Assembly (NCBI GenBank): GCA_027315315.1
Contig: DAHUYG010000011.1
Location: 1 to 52,170, forward strand
Length of the DNA stretch: 52,170 nucleotides
Direction of reading: 5' to 3'
From: Acidimicrobiaceae bacterium
Lineage (GTDB): Bacteria > Actinomycetota > Acidimicrobiia > Acidimicrobiales > RAAP-2
The first letter of the stretch is position 1; every line of letters begins with the position of its first letter. Position numbers and translations under genes: made by a program. The notes under the pieces are model-generated. The model made no database searches. It was given only the letters and a program-made list of their open reading frames with translations, and was not told the DNA's origin. Shown piece by piece: positions 42,361 through 50,285 of the stretch.

Positions 42361-42608
42361 AGTAGGCGCTCGCTCGGCTGGTTCCTCCAACGTCGCCCGC
42401 TCCCGCATCGCTCGGCCGGGGTCGGACGCAGTCCGCTGACGCTCGCGATGGCGAGCCGGTGGTCGGACGCAAAATGCCGATCGCGGGCCCGTCCCTGGCC
42501 CATGGGGGCCGTTTAACGACGGCTCGTCGCTCCGCCCGTGCCGGGTCCCGTCCCTTGATGCGAGCCGGCGAAACAGGGGCCGGCGTGCCTGCCGAGAGTC
42601 CGAAGGGG

Positions 42609-42637
42609 TTGTCAACTGACGATCACCATCCTACACT
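42609..42637 (+). promoter_or_regulatory. Sigma70-type promoter of the Hsp20/XRE operon
   Basis: TTGTCA (42609-42614) and TACACT (42632-42637) are separated by 17 nt, close to consensus, in a local AT-richer patch. The start point would be near 42644. An imperfect palindrome, CTACACT-G-AGAGTAG (42631-42645), covers the -10 box and may be an operator. The HspR inverted repeat and the CIRCE element were looked for and not seen. Confidence 0.65.
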
Positions 42638-42656
42638 GAGAGTAGAAAAGCCAGAG

Positions 42657-42663
42657 AAGGAGG
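42657..42663 (+). promoter_or_regulatory. Strong Shine-Dalgarno site of hsp20
   Basis: AAGGAGG lies 7 nt before ATG 42671. It is one of the best ribosome binding sites in this window and fixes the Hsp20 start. Confidence 0.8.
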
Positions 42664-42670
42664 CCGGAGG

Positions 42671-43174
42671 ATGTCTGACCATGTCGATCCGCTCCGCCAG
42701 CTCCGACCGATCCCCGAGGAGGAGCTCGCCGAGCTGGCGAGCAACAATGGGGGACGACAGACAGGGACGGTCCTCGCGTACGACGTCTATCGCTCGGGGG
42801 ATGCACTCGTTCTCGAGTTCGACGTCCCGGGAGTCCCGGCCCACGATGTGCATGTCGCAGTGGAGGACCGCTCGCTCGTGGTCGAGGTCTCGCGCGGGCT
42901 CGTGCAACGCAACGGGGTGGACGTCGTCGTGGCCGGACGCCAACACGGCACCTTCGCGAGGCGGCTCTTCTTGGGGGAGCGTTGGGACCTCGACGGTCTG
43001 CGGGCGTCGATCGGGAACGGCGTGCTCACGCTGCGTGCCCCGATCGCGCACCAGTTGGGGCGCCGCCGGGTGTTCGTCGCGGACGACGCGGATGCCACGA
43101 ACCGGCTCGCACGGGACGACGACCTCGAGGGTTCCTTCGCTGCGACGCTCTCCTTCAGCACTCCCGCCGCGTGA
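42671..43174 (+). CDS. Hsp20/alpha-crystallin family small heat-shock protein
   Basis: The 167-residue protein has a central alpha-crystallin domain (about 35-130): YDVYRSGDALVLEFDVPGVPAHDVHVAVEDRSLVVEVSRG and GTFARRLFLGERWDLDGLRASIGNGVLTLRAPIA, with the usual A-x-x-x-N-G-V-L-x-L signature. It would bind unfolding proteins as an ATP-independent oligomeric chaperone. The N-terminal arm is short and acidic. The C-terminal I-x-I tail is not obvious. The stop overlaps the GTG of the next regulator (GTGA), so the two are translationally coupled. Confidence 0.92.
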   Translation: MSDHVDPLRQLRPIPEEELAELASNNGGRQTGTVLAYDVYRSGDALVLEFDVPGVPAHDVHVAVEDRSLVVEVSRGLVQRNGVDVVVAGRQHGTFARRLFLGERWDLDGLRASIGNGVLTLRAPIAHQLGRRRVFVADDADATNRLARDDDLEGSFAATLSFSTPAA

Positions 43175-43842
43175 CCCGGCCGCACCACGCGCCGTCCTTC
43201 GACGAGGGGTGCGAGGAAGCACACGGCGAGGAGCTGGTGCCGGCGCCGAGCGCGCAGCTGGAGGCCGTGATCGGGTGGAACGTCCGGAGCCGCTCGCGTG
43301 AACTCGGCTTGAGCTCGGCCGAGCTGGCAAAGCGCGTTGGTCTCTCGCGCGCCATGATCTCGAAGATCGAGAACGCCCAGGTCTCCGCGAGCCTGGGCAC
43401 GATCTCGAAGCTCGCCTCGGCGCTCGACATGCCGGTGACGTCGCTCTTCCAGGGCTTGGACGAGGAACGCGACGCCCTCTTCACCCGATCTGGCGCGGGG
43501 CCCGAGCTCGGACGCCCGGGCACGGGCACCGGGCACCGCTATCAGCTGCTCGGGTCGATGCGGGGCCCGGCGAAGCGGATGGAGCCGATGCTCGTGACGC
43601 TGACGAGCGAGCGGGAGGTGTTTCCGCTCTACCAGCATCCCGGGACCGAGTTCCTCTACATGCTCGTCGGACACATGGACTACGGATGCGGTGGCGCGAC
43701 CTACGAGATGCGCCCCGGTGACTCCCTGCAGTTCGACGGGAACGTGCCCCACGGGCCGCTCCGCCTGCACGAGCTCCCGGTCGAGTTCCTCTCGGTGACC
43801 GCCTATGGTCGGCCGGTGGCGACCCCCGAACTCGGGGACTGA
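43171..43842 (+). CDS. XRE-family regulator with cupin sensor domain
   Basis: The protein (223 aa) has an HTH_3 domain (about 33-88; VIGWNVRSRSRELGLSSAELAKRVGLSRAMISKIENAQVSASLGTISKLASALD) and a C-terminal cupin (about 150-215; LYQHPGTEFLYMLVGHMDYG, MRPGDSLQFDGNVPHGP) whose His/Glu residues could hold a metal or ligand. This HTH-cupin layout is seen in regulators such as PuuR-like repressors. GTG 43171 overlaps the Hsp20 stop by 4 nt. It may repress its own operon through the palindrome over the promoter; that is inference. Confidence 0.9.
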   Translation: MTRPHHAPSFDEGCEEAHGEELVPAPSAQLEAVIGWNVRSRSRELGLSSAELAKRVGLSRAMISKIENAQVSASLGTISKLASALDMPVTSLFQGLDEERDALFTRSGAGPELGRPGTGTGHRYQLLGSMRGPAKRMEPMLVTLTSEREVFPLYQHPGTEFLYMLVGHMDYGCGGATYEMRPGDSLQFDGNVPHGPLRLHELPVEFLSVTAYGRPVATPELGD

Positions 43843-43858
43843 CCGCGCGCCGGCCGGA

Positions 43859-45112
43859 TCAGAACCCGGTCGAGCTGAAGGGGGCCGGTCGACAGCCGAA
43901 CAGGGCGTCGGCGCGCTCGAGGGCGCCGGGGACCAGCTCGGAGACGAGGCCCGCGCGCGCCCTCGAGGCCAGGTCCTGGCCGCCGAGGAGCACCCCGCCG
44001 AGCTCGGCCACCCCGAGACGCAGCTCGGTGGGCTCGGCCCTCGTGGCCGGTCGGCAGGTTGAGCCATCCGGGCCCGCATCGAGCACCCACCGGCCCTGCG
44101 CGGGGTCGGCGCCGGGCCGCCCCTCCTTGTCGGTCCAGGTCGGCGCGGCCTCCACCTCGAGGACGAGGCGGCCGGGGAGGCGGTATCGCCGAGCGGTCAG
44201 GGCGGCCGGAACGTCGAGCACCCGGATCCACAGCATGTCCCGGGCCCCGGTCACCGAGAGGGCGCGGGGATCCTCGAGCCGCCATCGGAGCGACTCGTCG
44301 ACCGGGCGCGCCGCGGTGATCGTGTCCACGAGGTCCACGCCGAGCAGGTGCTGCCACAGTCCGGCCTCGACGTCGGGGGTCGCCCCGAAGAGGTCGTTCA
44401 CCTGCAGCACGTTGGCTTCGGCGGGGTTCCAGCTGTTCTTGGCGCGGTAAGTGACGTACCCGTCCGCGTCGATCACATAGAAGCGCTTTGAGAGGCCGCC
44501 CCGGCTGGACCTGGGGTCCTCCCAGGCCTCGCCCCACCAGGCGTCGTTGCGGTTGACCTGGCCCGGACGGGCCCGGCGCAGCCGGTCGAAGAGCGCCGGG
44601 ACGGTCTTTGAGGCCTCGTCGGCGCCACAGAGGACCAGATCGAGCTCGGGAACCGGCGCCCGCAAGCGGCTGGTCCGGCGGGGGAGCGTGAGGTCGTGCG
44701 TCGTGGTGGCCCAGCCGAAGCCGAATCTTCCGTAGATGGTCGCCTCCGAGGCGATCAGTCCGGCGATGGCCTCACCGCGCTCGAGGCCGTCGTGCAGCAT
44801 CCGCCCCATCATCTGGCGAAGCAATCCCCGGCGGTGATGGGTGCTGTGGACCCCCACACCGCTGATCGCGCTGAACGGCACCGCCGGTGCCGGTTCGCCG
44901 TCCGCGCCCGGGAGCGTCACGTCGCGCGAAAAGACACAGCTCGTCCCGACGAACCGGTCACCCTCGAGCGCAACCCATGTGCGATCGGGCTCGAGGTGGC
45001 GGGGCCAGCGGCGGTAGGACTCCTCGTCGGCCTGTCCGAGGAACGGCATGTGGAGCGCGTGGATCCAGGCCTCGACCTCGCTCGCGTCGATCTTTCGCAC
45101 CTCACTCTTCAT
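43859..45112 (-). CDS. Eis-like GNAT acetyltransferase
   Basis: The 417-residue product matches the enhanced-intracellular-survival (Eis) type N-acetyltransferases: an N-terminal GNAT domain (AISGVGVHSTHHRRGLLRQMMGRMLHDGLERGEAIAGLIASEATIYGRFGFG with the acetyl-CoA loop), a second GNAT-like domain, and a C-terminal sterol-carrier-like domain ending with a hydrophobic free carboxyl group (FSSTGF). In Eis proteins the C-terminal carboxylate acts in catalysis. Such enzymes acetylate amines, including aminoglycosides, at several positions. ATG 45112 is the start; a much longer frame upstream is a shadow of the carboxylesterase on the other strand. Confidence 0.88.
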   Translation of the reverse strand: MKSEVRKIDASEVEAWIHALHMPFLGQADEESYRRWPRHLEPDRTWVALEGDRFVGTSCVFSRDVTLPGADGEPAPAVPFSAISGVGVHSTHHRRGLLRQMMGRMLHDGLERGEAIAGLIASEATIYGRFGFGWATTTHDLTLPRRTSRLRAPVPELDLVLCGADEASKTVPALFDRLRRARPGQVNRNDAWWGEAWEDPRSSRGGLSKRFYVIDADGYVTYRAKNSWNPAEANVLQVNDLFGATPDVEAGLWQHLLGVDLVDTITAARPVDESLRWRLEDPRALSVTGARDMLWIRVLDVPAALTARRYRLPGRLVLEVEAAPTWTDKEGRPGADPAQGRWVLDAGPDGSTCRPATRAEPTELRLGVAELGGVLLGGQDLASRARAGLVSELVPGALERADALFGCRPAPFSSTGF

Positions 45113-45176
45113 GGGTCCAGTCTTGCTGCTCGGAGTGACGCCGGTCCCCCGGAGGACGGACCCGGGCCCTTCCCCG

Positions 45177-45182
45177 TAGGGT
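45177..45182 (+). promoter_or_regulatory. Putative -10 element of the carboxylesterase operon
   Basis: TAGGGT lies 26 nt before GTG 45209, the same hexamer as at other genes. A GGGAGA ribosome binding site lies between it and the start. Confidence 0.35.
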
Positions 45183-45208
45183 GGGGCGCCTCGAGGGCGG
45201 GAGAGCGC

Positions 45209-46729
45209 GTGGTGGCCAGGGTTGCGACCAACTTCGGAACGTTGGAGGTGCGGCGGGAGGGACCCCTCGCGATCTTCTTGGGCATCCCCTATGCGCAGCC
45301 GCCGGTCGGCGAGCTGCGACTGCGTGCCCCGCGCCCTCCGCGTCCGTGGCCGGGGGTGCGCGACGCGACCCGGTTCGGGCCCTGGGCGCCCCAGCGCGCA
45401 CCGGCCAGCGCCTTGACCGGCGATGCGCCGGGAGCCCAGGACGAGGACTGCCTCACCCTCAATGTGTGGACCCCCGGCCTCGACGATGCGCGTCGGCCCG
45501 TCATGGTGTGGATCCACGGCGGTGGGTTCACCGGCGGCTCGGGCGCGTCGCCCCTTTATCGCGGCGGCCATCTGGCCGAGCGCGGGGACGTCGTGGTCGT
45601 GACGCTCAACTACCGCCTCGGGATCCTGGGCTTCCTCGCACACCCCGACCTGGCCGACGACGAGGCGGGCGGTGCGCAGGGCAACTGGGGGCTCCTCGAC
45701 CAGGTGACAGCGCTCGAATGGGTCCGCGACAACATCGCCGCGTTCGGTGGTGACCCCGACAACGTGACGATCTTCGGGGAGTCGGCCGGGGGCATGTCGG
45801 TCACCGACCTCCTGTGCATGCCGAGCGCGCACGGGCTCTTTCGCAGGGCCATCGCCCAGAGCGGGCCGCCTTCTGGGATGCCCATGGCCCGCGCCGAGGA
45901 ACGTGCGGCCAAGCTGCTCGCGCAGTTCGGACTCAGCGATCCCGCTGGCCTGCGGGAGGTTGCGCTCGACGCCCTGCTCGAGGCGCAGGGCACCGTCCTC
46001 ACCTCGCGAGCCGGCGAGGGGCTCGTGCTCGTCCCCGTCGTCGACGGGACGAGCTTGCCGATCGCCCCCCTGGACGCCTTCGCCGAGGGCTCGGCGGCAC
46101 GGGTCCCCTTCATGGTCGGCACCAACCGCGACGAGGCGAAGCTGTTCATGGTGGCCGATCCGAAGAACCGCGACCCCGACGAGGACCTGGTTCTTCGGCG
46201 CATCGAGGGCGGCCTCGCCTTCGACGGCATCGACCGGAGCCCCGGGGCCATTCTCGACGCCTACCGACGGGCGCGTGCGGCCCGGGGCGAGCCCACCGAC
46301 CCCCGTGCCCTGTGGTCGGCGATCGAGAGCGACCGGATGTTCCGACTTGGCACGCTGCGGGCCGCATCGGCGCACGCCCGTCACCAGCCCGAAACCTTCT
46401 GCTACCTGTTCACGCAGGAGTCCCCGGCCATGGGCGGCGCGCTCGGGGCGTGCCACGCCCTCGAGATCCCCTTCGTGTTCGGCAACCTGGGGGCACCTGG
46501 CATGGACCGGTTCGCCGGCCATGGGCCCGACGCCGAGGCGCTCAGCGCGCAGATGATGGACGCGTGGATCGGGTTCGCCCGGTCCGGGTCGCCGGGTCAT
46601 GCCGGGATCCCCGGCTGGCCGCGCTACGACGAGGAGAAGCGCTCGACGATGGTGTTCGGCCCGACGACGCACGTCGAGGACGCCCCGATGGAAGCCGAGC
46701 GCATGGTGTGGGAGGAGGTCGTGGCGTGA
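45209..46729 (+). CDS. Type-B carboxylesterase
   Basis: This 506-residue esterase belongs to the carboxylesterase/lipase B family. Features: oxyanion-hole MVWIHGGGFTGGSG, EDCLTLNVW, the nucleophile Ser 192 in FGESAGGMSV, the acidic residue in VGTNRDEAKLF and His in GACHALEIPFVFGNL. The last blocks (WIGFARSGSPGHAGIPGWPRY) fit the family. The start is GTG 45209 or 45212. The downstream F420 enzyme starts in a GTGA overlap, so hydrolysis of an ester may be coupled to the next step. Confidence 0.94.
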   Translation: MVARVATNFGTLEVRREGPLAIFLGIPYAQPPVGELRLRAPRPPRPWPGVRDATRFGPWAPQRAPASALTGDAPGAQDEDCLTLNVWTPGLDDARRPVMVWIHGGGFTGGSGASPLYRGGHLAERGDVVVVTLNYRLGILGFLAHPDLADDEAGGAQGNWGLLDQVTALEWVRDNIAAFGGDPDNVTIFGESAGGMSVTDLLCMPSAHGLFRRAIAQSGPPSGMPMARAEERAAKLLAQFGLSDPAGLREVALDALLEAQGTVLTSRAGEGLVLVPVVDGTSLPIAPLDAFAEGSAARVPFMVGTNRDEAKLFMVADPKNRDPDEDLVLRRIEGGLAFDGIDRSPGAILDAYRRARAARGEPTDPRALWSAIESDRMFRLGTLRAASAHARHQPETFCYLFTQESPAMGGALGACHALEIPFVFGNLGAPGMDRFAGHGPDAEALSAQMMDAWIGFARSGSPGHAGIPGWPRYDEEKRSTMVFGPTTHVEDAPMEAERMVWEEVVA

Positions 46730-47775
46730 GGCTCACGACCGGCATCGGCGGCTGGCCGGGTGATGCGCCCGAGGCGGCCCGGAGGGCCGAGGAGCTCGGC
46801 TACGACATCGTGACCTGCGGGGAGCTCGCTCACGACTCGATGCTGACGATGGCGCTCGCGGCCACGACGACCGAGCGCGTCGAGCTGCAGACCTCGGTGA
46901 CGATCGCGTTCCCCCGGAGTCCCATGGTGCTCGCCATGGAGGCCTGGGACATCCAACAGCTCTCGGGGGGGCGATTCAGCATCGGGCTCGGGACCCAGGT
47001 GAAGGGGCACAACGAGCGACGATTCGGTGGGACGTGGTCGGCGCCGGCCCCCCGAATCCGCGAGTACATCGACATGATGCGGGCGGTCTGGGACTCCTGG
47101 GAGCACCGCAGCGCGCCGGCCTTCGTCGGCAACGAGTACCGCTACACCCTGATGAGCCCGAACTTCGATCCGGGCCCGATCGGCCACCGCTTTCCAAAGA
47201 TTGGGCTCGCGATGGTCGGCGCCGGGATGGCCAGGGTCGGTGGGGAGCGGGCCGACGTGATCATGCCCCACGGCGGCATCATGTCGGACCGCTACATGCG
47301 CGAGGTCCTCCTGCCGGCGGTCCGCAGGGGGCTCGTGGCGAGCGGCCGGACCTGGTCCGACGTCGAGATCGCCGCGAGCGGCTATCTCGTGCTCTATGAC
47401 GACGAAAAGGAGATCGAGCACAAGTTGCTCGCGATGCGCCAGGCGCTCTCCTTCTACGGGTCGACCAGGACCTACCACGCGGTGCTCGAGGTCCACGGCC
47501 TGGAGGAGCTCGGCCAGAAGCTCCACTCGCTCTCGCTCCAGGGCCGCTGGGACGAGATGCGAGAGGCCGTGCCGATCGAGGCGGTCGCCGAGCTCGCGCA
47601 GGTCTGCCGCTACGACGACCTGCCGGGGTTCCTCGCCGAGCACCGGGAGTATGCGTCGCGGATGACGATCGCATTGCCGGTCCGGAGCGATGCCGATCGG
47701 GAGCGGTCCTCCGAGCTCATGGCGCGCATTCAGACCGTCGAGACCCCGGGGGTCCCGACCGGTCTCGAGCTTTAG
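46726..47775 (+). CDS. LLM-class F420-dependent oxidoreductase (TIGR03617-like)
   Basis: A 349-residue luciferase-like enzyme. Features: LTTGIGGWPGDAPEAARRAEELGYDIVTCGELAHDSMLTMALAATTTERVEL, TSVTIAFPRSPMVLAMEAWDIQQLSGGRFSIGLGTQVKGHNERRFG, and a distinct C-terminal half (WSDVEIAASGYLVLYDD, MREAVPIEAVAELAQ). It resembles the TIGR03617 subfamily of F420-dependent oxidoreductases of actinomycetes. GTG 46726 overlaps the esterase stop; GGAGGAGG lies before it. Its TAG stop overlaps the ferredoxin TAA from the other strand by 3 bases. Confidence 0.9.
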   Translation: MRLTTGIGGWPGDAPEAARRAEELGYDIVTCGELAHDSMLTMALAATTTERVELQTSVTIAFPRSPMVLAMEAWDIQQLSGGRFSIGLGTQVKGHNERRFGGTWSAPAPRIREYIDMMRAVWDSWEHRSAPAFVGNEYRYTLMSPNFDPGPIGHRFPKIGLAMVGAGMARVGGERADVIMPHGGIMSDRYMREVLLPAVRRGLVASGRTWSDVEIAASGYLVLYDDEKEIEHKLLAMRQALSFYGSTRTYHAVLEVHGLEELGQKLHSLSLQGRWDEMREAVPIEAVAELAQVCRYDDLPGFLAEHREYASRMTIALPVRSDADRERSSELMARIQTVETPGVPTGLEL

Positions 47776-47981
47776 CCGGACCCGCCCACGTCCTCGACGA
47801 CCTCGACCGCGTACTCGGGGCAGTTGGCCACCGCGAGGCGGGCCTTGCCCTCGAGCGCCTCGGGCACCGGGTCGATCGTCACCGAGGACAGCCCGTAGTC
47901 GTCGACCTCGAAGAGCTCGGGGGCGACACCGATGCAGCGGGCGTGGCCCTGGCACTTCTCGGGATCGACCCGGATCCTCAT
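47772..47981 (-). CDS. Ferredoxin, 3Fe-4S type (P450 partner)
   Basis: The 69-residue protein has the cysteine pattern Cys10-x2-His-x2-Cys16 ... Cys54-Pro (KCQGHARCIGVAPELFEVDD... NCPEYAV), the 3Fe-4S ferredoxin type that supplies electrons to P450s in actinomycetes. The ATG at 47981 is preferred to GTG 47990. It sits 22 nt after the P450 in the same direction. Confidence 0.93.
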   Translation of the reverse strand: MRIRVDPEKCQGHARCIGVAPELFEVDDYGLSSVTIDPVPEALEGKARLAVANCPEYAVEVVEDVGGSG

Positions 47982-48003
47982 CGTTCCCACCGTCGCGGGG
48001 TGC

Positions 48004-49230
48004 TCACCCGAGTCGGACCCGCAGCACCCTCGGCCCTCGGACCTGTCCGCCCGCCCACTTCACGGTCGCCCCCTCGACGAGCCCGAACTTGGCGTAGCGG
48101 GCCAGCCACTCCTCAAGGGCCACCCGGAGCTCCATGCGCGCCAGGTTCGACCCGGCGCAGCGGTGGATCCCCGAGCCGAACGCGACGTGCCGGTTGTTCT
48201 CCCGATCGAGGTGCACCGTGTCGGGGTCCTCGAAGAACTCGGGGTCGCGGTTGGCGGCCGGGAAGTTCATGAGGAGCTTGTCCTCGAGGCGCATGGGACA
48301 GCCCTTGTACTCGAGATCCTGGGTGACCATGCGGGCCATCGTGACCGGCGAGTAGGCCCGCAGCAGCTCCTCGACGGCGAGCGTCATGAGCTCGGGCTCG
48401 CGCACGAGGCGGTCCCGGTCTTCGGGATGCGTCGCCAGGTGCCAGATCGACGAGCCGATCGCGCTCCACGTCGTGTCGATGCCGGCGATCAGGAGCAGGA
48501 CCGCCATGCCCAGCACCACGGCGTCGTCCAGCGGGGCCCCGTCGACCTCGCTCTGGAGGAGGACGGAGAGCAGGTCTTCGCCGGGGTCCTCTCGCCGCCG
48601 CTGCATCTCGCTCGAGAGGAACTCGACGATCGAGAGAATGCCGTGCTCGCGGCGCTCGATGTCGTCGGCGAACTCGAGCACCTCGCGCACCCAGCCGGTG
48701 AAGGTGTCCGCCATCTCGAGCGGGACGCCGAGGATGTGGGCGATGACCCGGACGGGGATCTGCTGCGCGTAGTCGACGGCGGCGTCCACCTCGTCGGCCC
48801 CGTCGAAGCCGTCGAGCAGTCGTTGGCAGAGCTCCCGCGTGAAGGGGGTGTACTCGGCGACCTTGCGGTGCGAGAACCACGGCAGGAGCAGGCGCCGGGT
48901 CCAGGTGTGCAGCGGCGGGTCGGCGGAGATCGGCGGCAGCCCGTACTCGAGCGACGGCCCGTCCTCGCCGACCTGACCGGCGGCCTCGTTCCCCTCGTTG
49001 ACCTGGAGCGGGATGACCGCCACGCGCTGGGAGCTGAAGTGCTCCACGTCGTGCGCCATGGCGGTGACGTCCTCGTAGCGGGTCGGCATCCAGGTGGGCG
49101 CCCGGCGCTCGGTGTGCGCGATCGGGCAGCGCTGCCGCAGATCGGCCCAGATCGGGAAGGGGTTCTCCACATACGAGGGGTCGAGGACATCGAAGTCCGA
49201 CGCCCAGTCGTCCACCTGTTCGGTCGTCAC
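48004..49230 (-). CDS. Cytochrome P450
   Basis: A 408-residue soluble P450. The I-helix LLLIAGIDTTWSAIG (A-G-x-D-T-T) carries the oxygen-activation motif, ExxR is in EELLRAYSP, and the heme loop FGSGIHRCAGSNLAR has the axial Cys at about 358. The C-helix region is SADPPLHTWTRRLLLPWFS and the PERF-like motif is ANRDPEFF. The family is like the actinobacterial CYP125/CYP142/CYP105-type enzymes but the subfamily cannot be set here. GTG 49230 is the start. With the ferredoxin and F420 enzymes around it, it suggests oxidation of a hydrophobic substrate. Confidence 0.93.
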   Translation of the reverse strand: MTTEQVDDWASDFDVLDPSYVENPFPIWADLRQRCPIAHTERRAPTWMPTRYEDVTAMAHDVEHFSSQRVAVIPLQVNEGNEAAGQVGEDGPSLEYGLPPISADPPLHTWTRRLLLPWFSHRKVAEYTPFTRELCQRLLDGFDGADEVDAAVDYAQQIPVRVIAHILGVPLEMADTFTGWVREVLEFADDIERREHGILSIVEFLSSEMQRRREDPGEDLLSVLLQSEVDGAPLDDAVVLGMAVLLLIAGIDTTWSAIGSSIWHLATHPEDRDRLVREPELMTLAVEELLRAYSPVTMARMVTQDLEYKGCPMRLEDKLLMNFPAANRDPEFFEDPDTVHLDRENNRHVAFGSGIHRCAGSNLARMELRVALEEWLARYAKFGLVEGATVKWAGGQVRGPRVLRVRLG

Positions 49231-49416
49231 TGCTCGCGCACCACCCTGCTCGGCATAGTACCGGGACGGCGCGCCCGAATCGGGACGGCGAACCCCGACA
49301 CTACGGCGCGGCACGGCGAGCCGGGTCGGATCCAACCGGGCTTGCCCGCCGGGCACGACTCGGGACGCCGGGGGCGTGCGTCGGTAGGCTCGGGCGGCTT
49401 CACGAAGGAGATAGCG
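49231..49416. other. Intergenic region between P450 and F420-dependent gene
   Basis: These 186 bases separate two divergent genes. A GAAGGAG ribosome binding site is next to ATG 49417. A TAGGCT hexamer near 49385 could be a -10 element. No other gene or repeat is visible. Confidence 0.4.
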
Positions 49417-50262
49417 ATGCGGATCGGGATCAGCGGTGGCGGCAACACGGTCGAGAGGGCGGTCGAGCAGGCGGTGGAGGCCGAGTCGGCGGGCTTCTCG
49501 AGCCTCTGGTACGCAGGGGCGATCGGGGGTGATCCCCTCGTGCTCATGGCATTGGCCGGTCGGGCGACCACGTCCATCGAGCTCGGCACGTCGGTCCTGC
49601 AGACCTATCCCTGTCATCCGATGCTCCAGGCGAACCGCATCAAGGCCGTCGCCTCGGCGGTCGGCCGCCCGGTCACCCTCGGGATCGGACCGTCCCACCA
49701 GATGGTGGTCGAGCGGCTCGGCTACTCCTACGAGCACGTGGGACACCACGTCGAGGAGTACGTCGGCGCGCTGAGCGAGCCGCTCGGTGGCGAGATCCCG
49801 GTCCTCGTCGCCGCGCTCGGACCCAAGCTGCTCGAGATCGCCGGTCGACTCGCCGACGGCACGATCCTGTGGATGGCGAACGCCCAGGCCGTGCGCTCAC
49901 ACGTTGCGCCCCGGATCTCCGACGCGGCGAGCGCCGCCGATCGTCGCGCACCCCGGATCGTTGCCGGGTTGCCGGTGGCCGTGCACGACGACGTCGACGA
50001 GGCCCGAGCCGCGGCGGGCGAGCAGTTCGCCGGCTACGGCACGCTGCCCAACTATCAGCGGATCCTCGCCCACGGCGGGGTGGCGTCGCCGGCCGATGCG
50101 GCCATCGTGGGTCCCGAGGACGAGGTGGCCGAGCAGATCGAGGACCTGTTCAGCGCCGGGGCGACCGACGTCTGGGCGGCCCCGTTCCCGGTCGGCGAGG
50201 ACCGCTCGGGCTCCCGTCGGCGGACCCGCGACCTGCTGAGCGAGCTCGCCCGCCGCGAGTAG
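49417..50262 (+). CDS. LLM-class F420-dependent oxidoreductase (TIGR03564-like)
   Basis: The 281-residue enzyme starts MRIGISGGGNTVERAVEQAVEAESAGFSSLWYAG and has IELGTSVLQTYPCHPMLQANRIKAVASAVGRPVTLGIGPSHQMVVERLGYSY, the core of the TIGR03564 F420-dependent subfamily, which is smaller than the usual LLM enzymes. The middle LVAALGPKLLEIAGRLADGTILWMAN supports it. It is distinct in sequence from the two other LLM proteins here. A GAAGGAG Shine-Dalgarno site lies before ATG 49417. Confidence 0.9.
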   Translation: MRIGISGGGNTVERAVEQAVEAESAGFSSLWYAGAIGGDPLVLMALAGRATTSIELGTSVLQTYPCHPMLQANRIKAVASAVGRPVTLGIGPSHQMVVERLGYSYEHVGHHVEEYVGALSEPLGGEIPVLVAALGPKLLEIAGRLADGTILWMANAQAVRSHVAPRISDAASAADRRAPRIVAGLPVAVHDDVDEARAAAGEQFAGYGTLPNYQRILAHGGVASPADAAIVGPEDEVAEQIEDLFSAGATDVWAAPFPVGEDRSGSRRRTRDLLSELARRE

Positions 50263-50285
50263 CGCCCGGGCCCGGTGGTGCGTCG

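Larger units (their letters stand above)
42361..42670. other. Intergenic region upstream of the Hsp20 operon
   Basis: The 310 bases hold no convincing gene. Features seen: an 11-nt direct repeat GGTCGGACGCA at about 42420-42430 and 42461-42471 with a short GCTCGC/GCGAGC hairpin between (42441-42456), and the AT-richer promoter segment from about 42609 listed separately. Confidence 0.5.

Noticed and set aside
42420-42471. GGTCGGACGCA direct repeat considered as an attachment site
   Set aside because: Only 11 nt, 41 nt apart, with no integrase or target duplication near it. It is noted as part of the intergenic region.
45113-46672. Upstream extension of the minus-strand Eis-like frame to 937 codons
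   Set aside because: The extra part overlaps the carboxylesterase on the other strand and looks non-coding; the Eis family starts at the ATG at 45112.
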